A DNA stretch of 64,000 bases, taken from NCBI RefSeq assembly GCF_016598575.1, contig NZ_CP066801.1, forward strand, positions 4,692,501 to 4,756,500, given 5' to 3'. Under the pieces are notes generated by a model. It was not told the DNA's origin, made no database searches, and saw only the letters and a program-made list of their open reading frames with translations. Source of the DNA: Streptomyces sp. HSG2 (GTDB lineage: Bacteria; Actinomycetota; Actinomycetes; Streptomycetales; Streptomycetaceae). Shown piece after piece: positions 46,444 through 54,978 of this stretch. Each line of letters opens with the position of its first letter. Positions within the stretch are counted from its first letter, which is position 1. Made by a program: the position numbers and the translations under genes.

Positions 46444-47184
46444 ATGGTTCACACACCTCCCGGCGGCGAGGGCCGTGGGACCGCCGCGGCGGACGCCGGC
46501 CTGATGAGCATCGGCGCGGTGTTGGGAGCGCTTCGCCCGGAGTTCCCCGACATCACCATCTCCAAGATCCGGTTCCTGGAGTCCGAGGGACTCGTGGAAC
46601 CGCGGCGGACCCCGGCCGGCTACCGGAAGTTCAGCGAGCGGGACGTCGAGCGGCTCGGACGGGTCCTGCGCATGCAGCGGGACCACTACCTTCCGCTGCG
46701 GGTGATCAGGGAACAGCTGGACACGGGGGAGCCCCCCGAGGTGGTCGCTTCCGCGGCGGCGGACGGTGGCCGGTCCCACGGTTCCCCCCGGGCTCCCGAG
46801 CCCCCGGTCACCACCCCCGCGCCCGTCGGGCGGGCGGAGTTGCTGGCCGAGACCGGGACCGCCGAGCGGCAACTCGTCGAGTGGGAGTCTTACGGACTGA
46901 TCACGCCCCTGCCCGACGGGACCTACGACGGCGGGTCGCTCGCCGTCGCGGCGCTTGTCGGGGAGCTGGGGCGGTTCGGCATCGAGCCACGACACCTGCG
47001 GGTGATGAAGGCGGCGGCGGATCGGGAGGCCGGGTTGGTGGACCAGGTGGTGGCTCCCCTGCGGCGTCACCGCAATCCGCAGACCAGGGCCCACGCCGAG
47101 GCTCGGACCAGGGAGATCGCCGGTCTCGCCGTGCGGCTCCACGCGGCGCTCGTGCAGTCGGCGCTCGGCGTGCGCCTGCCCTGA
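46444..47184 (+). CDS. ftsR: MerR family regulator, FtsR-like
   Basis: The 246-residue protein begins with a MerR helix-turn-helix (MSIGAVLGALRPEFPDITISKIRFLESEGLV, then RRTPAGYRKFSERDVERL) and has a long second domain for dimerisation. It corresponds in position and N-terminal sequence to FtsR of Corynebacterium and Rv1828 of Mycobacterium tuberculosis, a regulator of ftsZ and other genes. No metal-binding cysteine is seen. It follows the FHA gene by 42 bases, probably as one transcript. ATG 46444 is preceded by AGGGAAGG. Confidence 0.85.
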   Translation: MVHTPPGGEGRGTAAADAGLMSIGAVLGALRPEFPDITISKIRFLESEGLVEPRRTPAGYRKFSERDVERLGRVLRMQRDHYLPLRVIREQLDTGEPPEVVASAAADGGRSHGSPRAPEPPVTTPAPVGRAELLAETGTAERQLVEWESYGLITPLPDGTYDGGSLAVAALVGELGRFGIEPRHLRVMKAAADREAGLVDQVVAPLRRHRNPQTRAHAEARTREIAGLAVRLHAALVQSALGVRLP

Positions 47185-47313
47185 GGGGCCGACCCGGACG
47201 GGTGAACGGGCCCGGCCGAGTGGTGGCGGTCACAGCGTGGAAACGGGTGGTCGCACTGCGCCGGATCGGCCACCCGTTCCCGGCTCGACTACCCAAACGT
47301 CCCGGGCACGGCC

Positions 47314-47319
47314 TAGGGT
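47314..47319 (+). promoter_or_regulatory. -10 hexamer giving a probable leaderless transcript
   Basis: TAGGGT at 47314-47319 ends exactly six bases before the GTG at 47326, the spacing of leaderless messages. No clear -35 or Shine-Dalgarno is present. Confidence 0.45.
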
Positions 47320-47325
47320 TGCTGT

Positions 47326-47799
47326 GTGAACGAGCTCGATGTCGTAGGTGTCCGGGTCGAGATGCCCTCCAACCAACCGATCGTTCTGCTGCGTGAAGTG
47401 GGAGGCGACCGGTACCTCCCCATCTGGATCGGTCCGGGGGAGGCGACGGCGATCGCCTTCGCCCAGCAGGGGATGGCACCCGCCCGACCGCTGACCCACG
47501 ACTTGTTCAAGGACGTCCTGGAGGCCGTGGGACAGGAGCTCACCGAGGTCCGCATCACCGATCTGCGTGAGGGAGTCTTCTACGCCGAGCTGGTCTTCGC
47601 CAGTGGGGTCGAGGTGAGCGCTCGACCGTCCGACGCCATAGCTTTGGCGCTCCGCACCGGGTCCCCGATCTACGGGAGCGAGGCGGTGCTCGACGACGCC
47701 GGGATCGCCATCCCCGACGAGCAGGAGGACGAGGTCGAGAAGTTCCGCGAGTTCCTCGACCAGATCTCGCCGGAGGACTTCGGCAGCAGCAACCAGTGA
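47326..47799 (+). CDS. bifunctional nuclease family protein (DUF151)
   Basis: This 157-residue cytoplasmic protein contains the DUF151 domain: LDVVGVRVEMPSNQPIVLLREVGGDRYLPIWIGPGEATAIAFAQQG, LTHDLFKDVLEAVGQELTEVRI and SARPSDAIALALR are its landmarks. DUF151 proteins of plants and bacteria show RNase and DNase activity in some reports, but the biological function in actinobacteria is not settled. It lies between two MerR genes exactly as in M. tuberculosis (Rv1828-Rv1829-Rv1830). The start is GTG 47326, probably leaderless. Confidence 0.92.
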   Translation: MNELDVVGVRVEMPSNQPIVLLREVGGDRYLPIWIGPGEATAIAFAQQGMAPARPLTHDLFKDVLEAVGQELTEVRITDLREGVFYAELVFASGVEVSARPSDAIALALRTGSPIYGSEAVLDDAGIAIPDEQEDEVEKFREFLDQISPEDFGSSNQ

Positions 47800-47908
47800 C
47801 TCGGGCGGCGATCCGGCCGCCGCGGCGGTGTCGCTCGGATCCGCGGCAGCGCGTTCGGCTAGCCTTTCCCCGTGGGAGGGCACGGGAAACCACTCCCAAG
47901 GTGATTAT

Positions 47909-47926
47909 CACTCGGCGTGCCGAGTG
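47909..47926. promoter_or_regulatory. candidate MerR operator
   Basis: CACTCGGC (47909-47916) and GCCGAGTG (47919-47926) are a perfect inverted repeat with a two-base centre, ending nine bases before a strong -35. Its position suggests autoregulation by the MerR protein or control by a neighbour. Confidence 0.5.
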
Positions 47927-47935
47927 TGGCGATCG

Positions 47936-47964
47936 TTGACGCACCTTGGGCGACTGCCTACCTT
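47936..47964 (+). promoter_or_regulatory. strong vegetative promoter of the second MerR gene
   Basis: TTGACG (47936-47941) and TACCTT (47959-47964) have the ideal 17-base spacing. Transcription should begin about 25 bases before the GTG at 47995, leaving just enough leader for the GGAGG site at 47985. Confidence 0.7.
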
Positions 47965-47994
47965 CGAGGAGGCAGGTCGAGGACGGAGGTCGGC

Positions 47995-48621
47995 GTGAGA
48001 ATCAGCGGCGACAGCGTGGTCGGGGGCGCGCCCGAATCCGCTTCCCGGGCGGACGACCGGCCCCGCCCGCTTTCCCCACGGCCCAGGGCTGTTCCCGGTG
48101 TCCCAGAGACGTCTACTCCCGACACGACCGAGCGGCTCGGCTACCGAGGCCCGACGGCCTGCGCCGCGGCGGGGATCACCTATCGACAGCTGGACTACTG
48201 GGCTCGCACCGGTCTCGTGGAGCCCGGTGTGCGGCCGGCCCACGGTTCGGGGACGCAACGGCTCTACGGTCTTCGGGACGTCGTCGTCCTGAAAATCGTC
48301 AAACGCCTCCTCGACACCGGTGTGTCGTTGCAGAACATCCGCGGCACGGTCCGACATCTCGCCGACCGAGGCGCCGGCGACCTGGAACGGATGACGCTCA
48401 TGAGCGACGGGGCCACCGTCTACGAGTGCGCCTCGCCCGACGAGGTGCACGCGCTTCTCCAGGGGGGCCAAGGCGTCTTCGGTATTGCCGTGGGCGTGGT
48501 GTGGCGGGATGTCGAGGCCGCACTGTCGCAGCTGCACGGCGAGCGGATCGACACGGGCGAGACCCTCGTCCGGCACAACCCCGGCGACGAGTTGGCCCGC
48601 CGGCGCAACCGCGCGGGCTGA
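47995..48621 (+). CDS. MerR family regulator (Rv1830-like)
   Basis: The 208-residue protein has a variable proline-rich N terminus of about 40 residues and then a MerR helix-turn-helix: LGYRGPTACAAAGITYRQLDYWARTGLVEP, followed by GTQRLYGLRDVVVLKIVKRLLDTGVSLQNIR. Its neighbours make it the equivalent of Rv1830 (McdR) of mycobacteria, a cell-division-linked regulator. GTG 47995 has GGAGG five bases upstream and a very good promoter 30 bases upstream. An upstream ATG at 47917 would start before that promoter and was rejected. Confidence 0.88.
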   Translation: MRISGDSVVGGAPESASRADDRPRPLSPRPRAVPGVPETSTPDTTERLGYRGPTACAAAGITYRQLDYWARTGLVEPGVRPAHGSGTQRLYGLRDVVVLKIVKRLLDTGVSLQNIRGTVRHLADRGAGDLERMTLMSDGATVYECASPDEVHALLQGGQGVFGIAVGVVWRDVEAALSQLHGERIDTGETLVRHNPGDELARRRNRAG

Positions 48622-48745
48622 TCGGTCGGGGGCGCCGGGCGTGGCGCTCCGGGTCGGCCCCGGAGCGGGCCGTTCCCGCCGCCGGGTTCCCGTTCGGTCG
48701 GCCGCTCCGGTGGCGTTGTCGGTGGTCTGCGGCAGCATTCGAGGT

Positions 48746-50185
48746 GTGCGAACCGAGCCCACCATCCTCCACCTCGACATGGACGCCTTCTTCGCGTCGG
48801 TCGAACAGGCGTCCAAGCCGAGTCTTCGCGGGAGGCCCGTGGTGGTGGGCGGGTTGGGACCCCGAGGGGTGGTCGCCACCGCGTCGTACGAGGCCCGCGC
48901 CCTCGGGGTGCGCTCGGCGATGCCGATGGCCCAAGCGCGCCGGCTCGCGCCGCACGCCGCCTACCTGGCGCCGCGCTTCGCGTTCTACCGGACGATCAGC
49001 GAGCGGGTCATGGCGAGGCTGCGGGAGTTGTCGCCGCTGGTGGAGCCGTTGAGCCTGGACGAGGCCTTCGTGGACCTGGAGGTCGGTGCCGTCGCCTGGA
49101 ACGCCGCCTCGGCCCGAGAAGCCGCCGTCGGGCTGCGGGCGGACATCCGCGCGGCGACGGGGCTGACCGCCTCGGTGGGACTCGCCGCGTCCAAGATGGT
49201 CGCCAAGATCGCTTCGGAGAAGGCCAAACCCGACGGACTCGTGGTGATCACTCCGGGAACCGAGCGCGCCCTGCTCGGCCCGCTGAGCGCGCGTGTCCTG
49301 CCCGGAGTGGGCCCGGCGACCGGAGACCACCTGCGGCGGGCGGGGATCCACACGGTGGACGAGATCGCCCGGGCCGGCGAGGCCGAGTTGGTGCGCCTGT
49401 TGGGCGGGGCCCACGGCAGGGCGCTGTTCGCCATGGCGACGGCCCGTGACGAGCGGCCCGTGACGGCCGATCGGGAGGCCAAGTCGGTGTCGGTCGAGGA
49501 CACCTACGACGTCGATCTCCACGACCGGACCCGGGTGGCCCTCGAAGTGCGGCGACTCGCCGGGCGCTGTGTCCACCGCCTGCGCACGGCCGGTCTGTCC
49601 GGCCGGACCATCGTGCTCAAGGTGCGCCGCTACGACTTCGCCACCCTGACCCGATCGGAGACCCTCCGGGGGCCCACGGACGACCCGACCGTGGTGCGGG
49701 AGGCCGCGGCGCGACTGCTGGACTCGGTGGACACCACGGGCGGGGTCCGTCTGCTGGGGGTGGGCGTCAGCGGACTGGCCGACTACACCCAGGAGGACCT
49801 CTTCGCGCAGGCCGCGGGCGGACCGGAGCAGACCGAGGACGAGGAAGGCGGCGCCGAGGAGCCCGACGGCGCGCCGGAGCCGGCGGGCGAGCGGCGCTGG
49901 GTTCCCGGACACGACGTGTGTCACGCCGTCCTCGGACCCGGGTGGGTCCAGGGGAGCGGGCTGGGTCGGGTCACCGTGCGCTTCGAGAGACCGGACGGGG
50001 AACCGGGCCGGGTCCGGACCTTCCTCGCCGACGACCCGGCGCTCGAACCCGCCGAGCCGCTTCCTCTGACGGCTCCCGCCGCCACGCCGCCCTCCTCGCG
50101 ATGTTCTCAGTTCTCCTCGGAACCGGCCAGCCTGCCGAACTCGGAGTCCGGTTCCTCGGACGCCGCGGACACCTCGAGTCCGTAG
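48746..50185 (+). CDS. dinB: DNA polymerase IV
   Basis: This 479-residue Y-family translesion polymerase copies across damaged DNA. The catalytic motifs are clear: LHLDMDAFFASVEQ (residues 7-20), YRTISERVM, and SLDEAFVDLE (carrying the metal-binding Asp-Glu), then the thumb GVGPATGDHL and little-finger domain. The beyond-family C terminus (from about residue 375) has an acidic linker and a domain WVPGHDVCHAVLGPGWVQGSGLG. The last 26 codons lie antisense to the convergent PRC-barrel gene. The beta-clamp-binding motif may be QEDLF near residue 350. GTG 48746 starts immediately before the conserved first strand. Confidence 0.93.
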   Translation: MRTEPTILHLDMDAFFASVEQASKPSLRGRPVVVGGLGPRGVVATASYEARALGVRSAMPMAQARRLAPHAAYLAPRFAFYRTISERVMARLRELSPLVEPLSLDEAFVDLEVGAVAWNAASAREAAVGLRADIRAATGLTASVGLAASKMVAKIASEKAKPDGLVVITPGTERALLGPLSARVLPGVGPATGDHLRRAGIHTVDEIARAGEAELVRLLGGAHGRALFAMATARDERPVTADREAKSVSVEDTYDVDLHDRTRVALEVRRLAGRCVHRLRTAGLSGRTIVLKVRRYDFATLTRSETLRGPTDDPTVVREAAARLLDSVDTTGGVRLLGVGVSGLADYTQEDLFAQAAGGPEQTEDEEGGAEEPDGAPEPAGERRWVPGHDVCHAVLGPGWVQGSGLGRVTVRFERPDGEPGRVRTFLADDPALEPAEPLPLTAPAATPPSSRCSQFSSEPASLPNSESGSSDAADTSSP

Positions 50186-50478
50186 TGGTGGTAGAGCTGC
50201 AACTCCTGCTCGGGGGAGAGGTGCCGCCCCACGCCGAAGTCCGGGGCCTCCTTGATCAGGGCCCGTGCGAAGGGAACCCGGAGCACGCCCTCGACCAGTT
50301 CGCTCGGGTCCAGCGGCACGAACGCGTCCCTGCTGAACAGACCGGTGCGGATGGCCGCCCACTCGGGTACGCCGGTGGCGTCGTCGAGGTAGACCTCGTC
50401 GATCGTGCCGATCTTGGTGCCGTCGCGGTCGAAGGCCTTGCGGCCGATCAGGTCGCGTGGATCGATGTCGGTACGCAC
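50107..50478 (-). CDS. PRC-barrel domain protein
   Basis: This 123-residue protein carries a PRC-barrel: DPRDLIGRKAFDRDGTKIGTIDEVYLDDATGVPEWAAIRTGLF and VPFARALIKEAPDF are typical. PRC-barrels in actinobacteria are small soluble proteins of uncertain role, related to the RimM ribosome-maturation fold. GTG 50478 was chosen because GGAGGG is a few bases upstream; an ATG at 50514 would give 12 more residues. Its 3' end overlaps the dinB 3' end by 79 bases on the opposite strand. Confidence 0.82.
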   Translation of the reverse strand: MRTDIDPRDLIGRKAFDRDGTKIGTIDEVYLDDATGVPEWAAIRTGLFSRDAFVPLDPSELVEGVLRVPFARALIKEAPDFGVGRHLSPEQELQLYHHYGLEVSAASEEPDSEFGRLAGSEEN

Positions 50479-50605
50479 GGTCCCTCCACGGGTCGCACTC
50501 ATTCGATGAGTCATCCGTAAGCACTACAGAACGGCAGAATCCGGGCGGCGGCCACTCGAGGGCCTCGGGCCGGACCCGCTGGTAGGCTGAGATCGGCCGC
50601 TGAAC

Positions 50606-50810
50606 CCGTGCGGGAGAGTCCCCCGACCGCCGTCGGAGGGCGCCGAAGGAGCAAATCCTCCCCGGAATCTCTCAGGCATCCCGTACCGCACGGACGAGGT
50701 CACTCTGGAAAGTAGGGCGGGTGTCGACGGTTTCCGCTCTCACCGACGGGGAAAGCCGGGTCTCACGGGCGCCCGGTGAAGCTCTCAGGTGGAGATGACA
50801 GAGGGGGAGG
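50606..50810 (+). promoter_or_regulatory. tandem glycine riboswitch
   Basis: Two glycine (gcvT-type) aptamers are arranged in tandem. The first holds CGGGAGAGTC ... GGAGCAAATCCTCCCC, then AATCTCTCAGGCA, closed by the repeat CCGTGCGG/CCGCACGG (50606-50693). The second has CACTCTGGAAAG ... GACGGGGAAAGCCGGG ... GGTGAAGCTCTCAGGT and GATGACAGAGG (to about 50810). The order with the short linker is that of known cooperative switches. It precedes gcvP by about 60 bases and should raise its expression when glycine is abundant. Confidence 0.92.
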
Positions 50811-50873
50811 CCGTCCGGGCACCCGCGCCGTGGTGCCCCTCGAAGGTCGTGTCAGACCAGGAGGCCTCCGCCC

Positions 50874-53756
50874 ATGACCGCCCATCGCATTCCCCTCTCC
50901 CGCCTCGAACGGGGAACCCCCTTCGAGCAGCGCCACATCGGCCCCGATCACGAGGCCATGGCCAAGATGCTCGCGCAGGTGGGCTACGGCTCGCTGGACG
51001 AACTCACCGCCGCCGCCGTCCCGGACGTGATCAAGAACACCGAGGCGCTGGACCTGCCGGACGCGCGCACCGAACCGGAGGTCCTCGCCGAGCTGCGCGA
51101 ACTCGCGGGCCGGAACCAGGTCCTCCACTCCATGATCGGCCTGGGGTACCACGGCACCTTCACCCCGCCGGTGATCCTGCGCAACGTGCTGGAGAACCCG
51201 GCCTGGTACACGGCCTACACGCCCTACCAGCCGGAGATCTCACAGGGCCGGCTGGAAGCCCTGTTGAACTTCCAGACGATGGTGGCCGACCTCACGGGGC
51301 TGCCCACCTCGGGCGCCTCGCTGCTCGACGAGGGCACCGCGGCCGCGGAGGCCATGGCGCTCTCCCGCCGCATGGGCAAGAACAAGAGAGGGCTGTTCCT
51401 CGTCGACGCGGACGCGCTGCCGCAGACCATAGCGGTGCTCCGGACGCGGGCCGAGCCCGCCGGGGTCGAGGTCGTCGTCGCCGACCTCGCGGACGGCGTC
51501 CCGGACGAGATCGCCGAACGGGAGATCAACGGGGTGCTGATCCAGTACCCGGGGGCCTCCGGAGCGGTTCGCGACATCAGGCCGCTCGTCGATCGCGCCC
51601 ACGAACTCGGCGCCCTCGTGACGGTGGCCGCCGACCTGCTGGCCCTGACACTGCTGAAGTCGCCCGGCGAGCTGGGCGCGGACATCGCGGTCGGCACCAC
51701 CCAGCGCTTCGGCGTTCCGATGGGCTTCGGAGGACCGCACGCCGGCTACATGGCCGTGCGGGAGAAGATGGCGCGAAGCCTGCCCGGCCGTCTCGTGGGC
51801 GTCTCGGTGGACGCGGACGGCGACAGGGCCTACCGCCTCGCGTTGCAGACCCGGGAGCAGCACATCCGCCGGGAGAAGGCCACGAGCAACATCTGCACCG
51901 CGCAGGTGCTGCTCGCGGTCATGGCCGGTATGTACGCGGTCCATCACGGACCCGAGGGCCTGCGGACCATCGCCCGTCGCACCCACCGCTACGCCGCGGT
52001 GGTGGCGGCGGGGCTGCGCGCCGGGGGGGTCGAGGTGGTGCACGCCGCCTACTTCGACACCGTCACCGCCCGCGTCCCGGGGCGCGGCGCCGAGGTGGTG
52101 GCCGCCGGCAGGGAGAACGGCGTCAACCTTCGCCTCGTCGATGCCGACCACGTCTCCCTCGCCTGCGACGAGACCACCGGGCGGGCCCAGGTGGCGGCGG
52201 TGTGGGCGGCCTTCGGCGTCGGGGGCGACATCGAGGCGCTGGACGCGACGAGCGAGGACGCTCTGCCCGAGGACCTCCTTCGCGACGACGCGTACCTCAC
52301 CCACCCGGTCTTCCACGCCCATCGCTCGGAGACGGCCATGCTGCGCTATCTGCGTCGCCTGGCCGACCGGGACTACGCGTTGGACCGCGGCATGATCCCG
52401 CTCGGCTCCTGCACGATGAAGCTCAACGCCACGACGGAGATGGAACCGGTGACCTGGCCCGAGTTCGGGCGGATGCACCCCTTCGCGCCCGTCGAGCAGG
52501 CCGAGGGCTACCTGACGCTCATCCGGGAGCTGGAGGAGCGTCTGGCCGAGGTCACCGGCTACGACCGGGTCTCCCTGCAACCGAACGCGGGCTCCCAGGG
52601 AGAGCTCGCCGGTCTCCTCGCCGTCCGCGCCTACCACCGGGCCAACGGCGAGGAGCGGCGGACCGTGTGTCTCATCCCCTCCTCGGCGCACGGCACCAAC
52701 GCCGCCAGCGCCGTGATGGCGGGGATGCGGGTCGTCGTCGTCCGCACCGCCGAGGACGGCGAGATCGACGTCGCGGACCTCCGGGACAAGATCGCGGAGC
52801 ACCGGGAGGAACTGGCCGTCCTGATGATCACGTATCCGTCCACGCACGGCGTGTTCGAGGAACACGTGGCCGACATCTGCGCCGCCACGCACGACGCTGG
52901 TGGGCAGGTCTACGTGGACGGGGCCAACCTGAACGCGCTCGTCGGCCTCGCCAAGCCCGGCCACTTCGGCGGGGACGTCTCGCACCTGAACCTTCACAAG
53001 ACCTTCTGCGTCCCCCACGGCGGCGGTGGGCCGGGGGTCGGACCGGTCGCCGTGCGCGCCCACCTCGCCCCCTACCTGCCGGGCCACCCCGCGCTCCCCG
53101 CGAGCCCGGACGGCGGGGTGGGTCCGGTGTCGTCGGCTCCCTGGGGTTCGGCCGGAATCCTGCCCATCTCCTGGGCGTACGTCCGCCTGATGGGCGGCGA
53201 GGGTCTGCGCCGGGCCACGCAGGTGGCGGTGCTCTCCGCCAACTACATCGCCAAGCGCCTCGAACCGCACTACCCGGTCCTCTACACCGGGCCCGACGGC
53301 CTCGTCGCCCACGAGTGCGTCGTCGACCTCCGTCCGCTCACGAAGGCGACCGGGGTCACCGTCGACGACGTCGCCAAGCGTCTGATCGACTACGGCTTCC
53401 ACGCGCCGACGATGTCCTTCCCGGTGGCCGGCACGCTGATGATCGAGCCCACCGAGTCGGAGGACCTCGTGGAGATCGACCGCTTCTGCGAGGCGATGAT
53501 CGCCATCCGAGGTGAGATCGACAAGGTCGGCTCCGGCCACTGGCCGGCCGACGACAACCCGCTGCGCGGCGCCCCGCACACCGCGAGCGCGTCGACCGGC
53601 GAATGGGCGCAGGCCTACACCCGCGAGGAGGCCCTCTTCCCCGGCGGAGTGTCCCCGGCCGACAAGTACTGGCCGCCGGTCCGTCGGATCGACCAGGCGT
53701 TCGGCGACCGGAACCTGGTGTGCTCCTGTCCCCCGCTCGACGCCTACGAGGACTGA
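50874..53756 (+). CDS. gcvP: glycine dehydrogenase (decarboxylating), P protein
   Basis: The P protein of the glycine cleavage system decarboxylates glycine with PLP and passes the aminomethyl group to the H protein. The 960-residue length is that of the fused (homodimeric-type) P protein. Domains one (HIGPDHEAMAKML) and two (PLGSCTMKLNATTEM) are complete, and the PLP-binding lysine is Lys709 in NLHKTFCVPHGGGGPGVGP. AGGAGG lies ten bases before the ATG. A tandem glycine riboswitch is upstream. gcvT and gcvH are not adjacent. Confidence 0.96.
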   Translation: MTAHRIPLSRLERGTPFEQRHIGPDHEAMAKMLAQVGYGSLDELTAAAVPDVIKNTEALDLPDARTEPEVLAELRELAGRNQVLHSMIGLGYHGTFTPPVILRNVLENPAWYTAYTPYQPEISQGRLEALLNFQTMVADLTGLPTSGASLLDEGTAAAEAMALSRRMGKNKRGLFLVDADALPQTIAVLRTRAEPAGVEVVVADLADGVPDEIAEREINGVLIQYPGASGAVRDIRPLVDRAHELGALVTVAADLLALTLLKSPGELGADIAVGTTQRFGVPMGFGGPHAGYMAVREKMARSLPGRLVGVSVDADGDRAYRLALQTREQHIRREKATSNICTAQVLLAVMAGMYAVHHGPEGLRTIARRTHRYAAVVAAGLRAGGVEVVHAAYFDTVTARVPGRGAEVVAAGRENGVNLRLVDADHVSLACDETTGRAQVAAVWAAFGVGGDIEALDATSEDALPEDLLRDDAYLTHPVFHAHRSETAMLRYLRRLADRDYALDRGMIPLGSCTMKLNATTEMEPVTWPEFGRMHPFAPVEQAEGYLTLIRELEERLAEVTGYDRVSLQPNAGSQGELAGLLAVRAYHRANGEERRTVCLIPSSAHGTNAASAVMAGMRVVVVRTAEDGEIDVADLRDKIAEHREELAVLMITYPSTHGVFEEHVADICAATHDAGGQVYVDGANLNALVGLAKPGHFGGDVSHLNLHKTFCVPHGGGGPGVGPVAVRAHLAPYLPGHPALPASPDGGVGPVSSAPWGSAGILPISWAYVRLMGGEGLRRATQVAVLSANYIAKRLEPHYPVLYTGPDGLVAHECVVDLRPLTKATGVTVDDVAKRLIDYGFHAPTMSFPVAGTLMIEPTESEDLVEIDRFCEAMIAIRGEIDKVGSGHWPADDNPLRGAPHTASASTGEWAQAYTREEALFPGGVSPADKYWPPVRRIDQAFGDRNLVCSCPPLDAYED

Positions 53757-53769
53757 GCCGGTCGCCCGT

Positions 53770-53806
53770 CCGACCGACGAGAGGGACGTTTCCCCTCGTC
53801 GGTCGG
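53770..53806. terminator. terminator between gcvP and modC
   Basis: CCGACCGACGAG (53770-53781) and CTCGTCGGTCGG (53795-53806) form a perfect 12-base stem with a 13-base loop, 13 bases after the gcvP stop. Both flanking genes point towards it. Confidence 0.75.
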
Positions 53807-53865
53807 GCACCGGCGCCCGGTCGACGTCGCCGCCCACGGGGGGGCCTCGCGTCCGGATCGGCCCT

Positions 53866-54978
53866 CTACGCCGGGTAGGCGCGGACCTCCTCCGTCCGAA
53901 GCGACGCCCAGACCTCCACTCCCGAGCGAAGCCCCAGTTCCGCCGCCTCGACCGCGGTCGGCTCCGCGGTCAGCCTCTGCTCGCCGTCGAGTTCGGCGCG
54001 GATCCGGTCGCCGTGGGGTTCCAGTCCGACGACCCTGCAGCGCCACCGGGGCCGGTGGGGGGAGGCGGCCGGGAGTGCGCGGTGCAGCGTGACGGCCCCG
54101 GGCGGGAACGCCGCCAGCGCCGGACCGCGGCCCTCCTCGGGAGAGGCCAGCGTGAACCCGCCGGCGAGCCTGACGCCGCGGCCTTCCGCCCTGCCTCGGA
54201 GGAGGTTCAGGCCGACGAGCCTGGCCACGTAGTCCGTGCGCGGGCGGTGGGCGACCTCCTCTGGGGTTCCCCGCTGCACCGCCCGCCCCCGCTCGACGAC
54301 CACCAGACGGTCGGCCAACACCATCGCGTCCGACGGATCGTGGGTCACCAGCACGGCCACGGCCTCGAACTCCGCGAGGTGACCTCGCAGCACGGTCCGG
54401 ACGTCCAACCGGGTGCCGGCGTCCAGCGCGGCGAGCGGCTCGTCCAGCAGGAGCAGCCGCGGGCCCGTGGCCAGCGCGCGGGCGAGCGCCACGCGCTGGG
54501 CCTGGCCTCCGGACAGCGCGCGCGGCCTGCTGTTCGCGTACCCGGCCAGATCCATCCGCTCCAGCCACTCCGCCGCCCGCGCGCGGGCGGCGGCCTTCGA
54601 GGCCCCCCGGCAGCGTGGGCCGAAGGCGATGTTGTCGAGCGCGCTCAGATGAGGGAACAGCAGATGGTCCTGGAAGACCATGCCGACCGGCCGGGACTCC
54701 GGGGGAGCTCCCTCCAGCGCGACTCCGTCCAGGCCGAGGTGACCGTCGGTGAGGGGAAGGAGACCGGCGAGCGCGCGCAACGCCGTGCTCTTCCCGGCTC
54801 CGTTCGGCCCCAGCAGGGCCACCACCTCGCCGGGGGCGGCCCGAAGCACGAGGTCGAGCCGGAAGTCGCCGCGGTCCACGACCAGGTGGGCGTCGAGGCC
54901 CTCGGGACATGGGCGGACCGCCCCGGGCCGGTTGTCGACGCCGCCGGGGGCGGCGGCGGTCTCCCAGGGCCGGATCAC
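53866..54978 (-). CDS. modC: molybdate ABC transporter ATP-binding protein
   Basis: This 370-residue protein powers molybdate uptake at the inner face of the membrane. It has Walker A GPNGAGKST, the signature LSGGQAQRV, Walker B LLLLDEPLAALD and the H-loop VTHD. A C-terminal TOBE-like region follows, of the type that binds oxyanion. The GTG at 54978 overlaps the modB stop by four bases. The operon order is modA-modB-modC, transcribed leftwards and ending at the terminator shared with gcvP. Tungstate is a possible alternative substrate, since ModA types overlap. Confidence 0.92.
   Translation of the reverse strand: MIRPWETAAAPGGVDNRPGAVRPCPEGLDAHLVVDRGDFRLDLVLRAAPGEVVALLGPNGAGKSTALRALAGLLPLTDGHLGLDGVALEGAPPESRPVGMVFQDHLLFPHLSALDNIAFGPRCRGASKAAARARAAEWLERMDLAGYANSRPRALSGGQAQRVALARALATGPRLLLLDEPLAALDAGTRLDVRTVLRGHLAEFEAVAVLVTHDPSDAMVLADRLVVVERGRAVQRGTPEEVAHRPRTDYVARLVGLNLLRGRAEGRGVRLAGGFTLASPEEGRGPALAAFPPGAVTLHRALPAASPHRPRWRCRVVGLEPHGDRIRAELDGEQRLTAEPTAVEAAELGLRSGVEVWASLRTEEVRAYPA

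Noticed and set aside
47917..47994. Upstream ATG start for the second MerR gene
   Set aside because: It would start before the strong promoter and within the operator, while GTG 47995 has a good ribosome-binding site.
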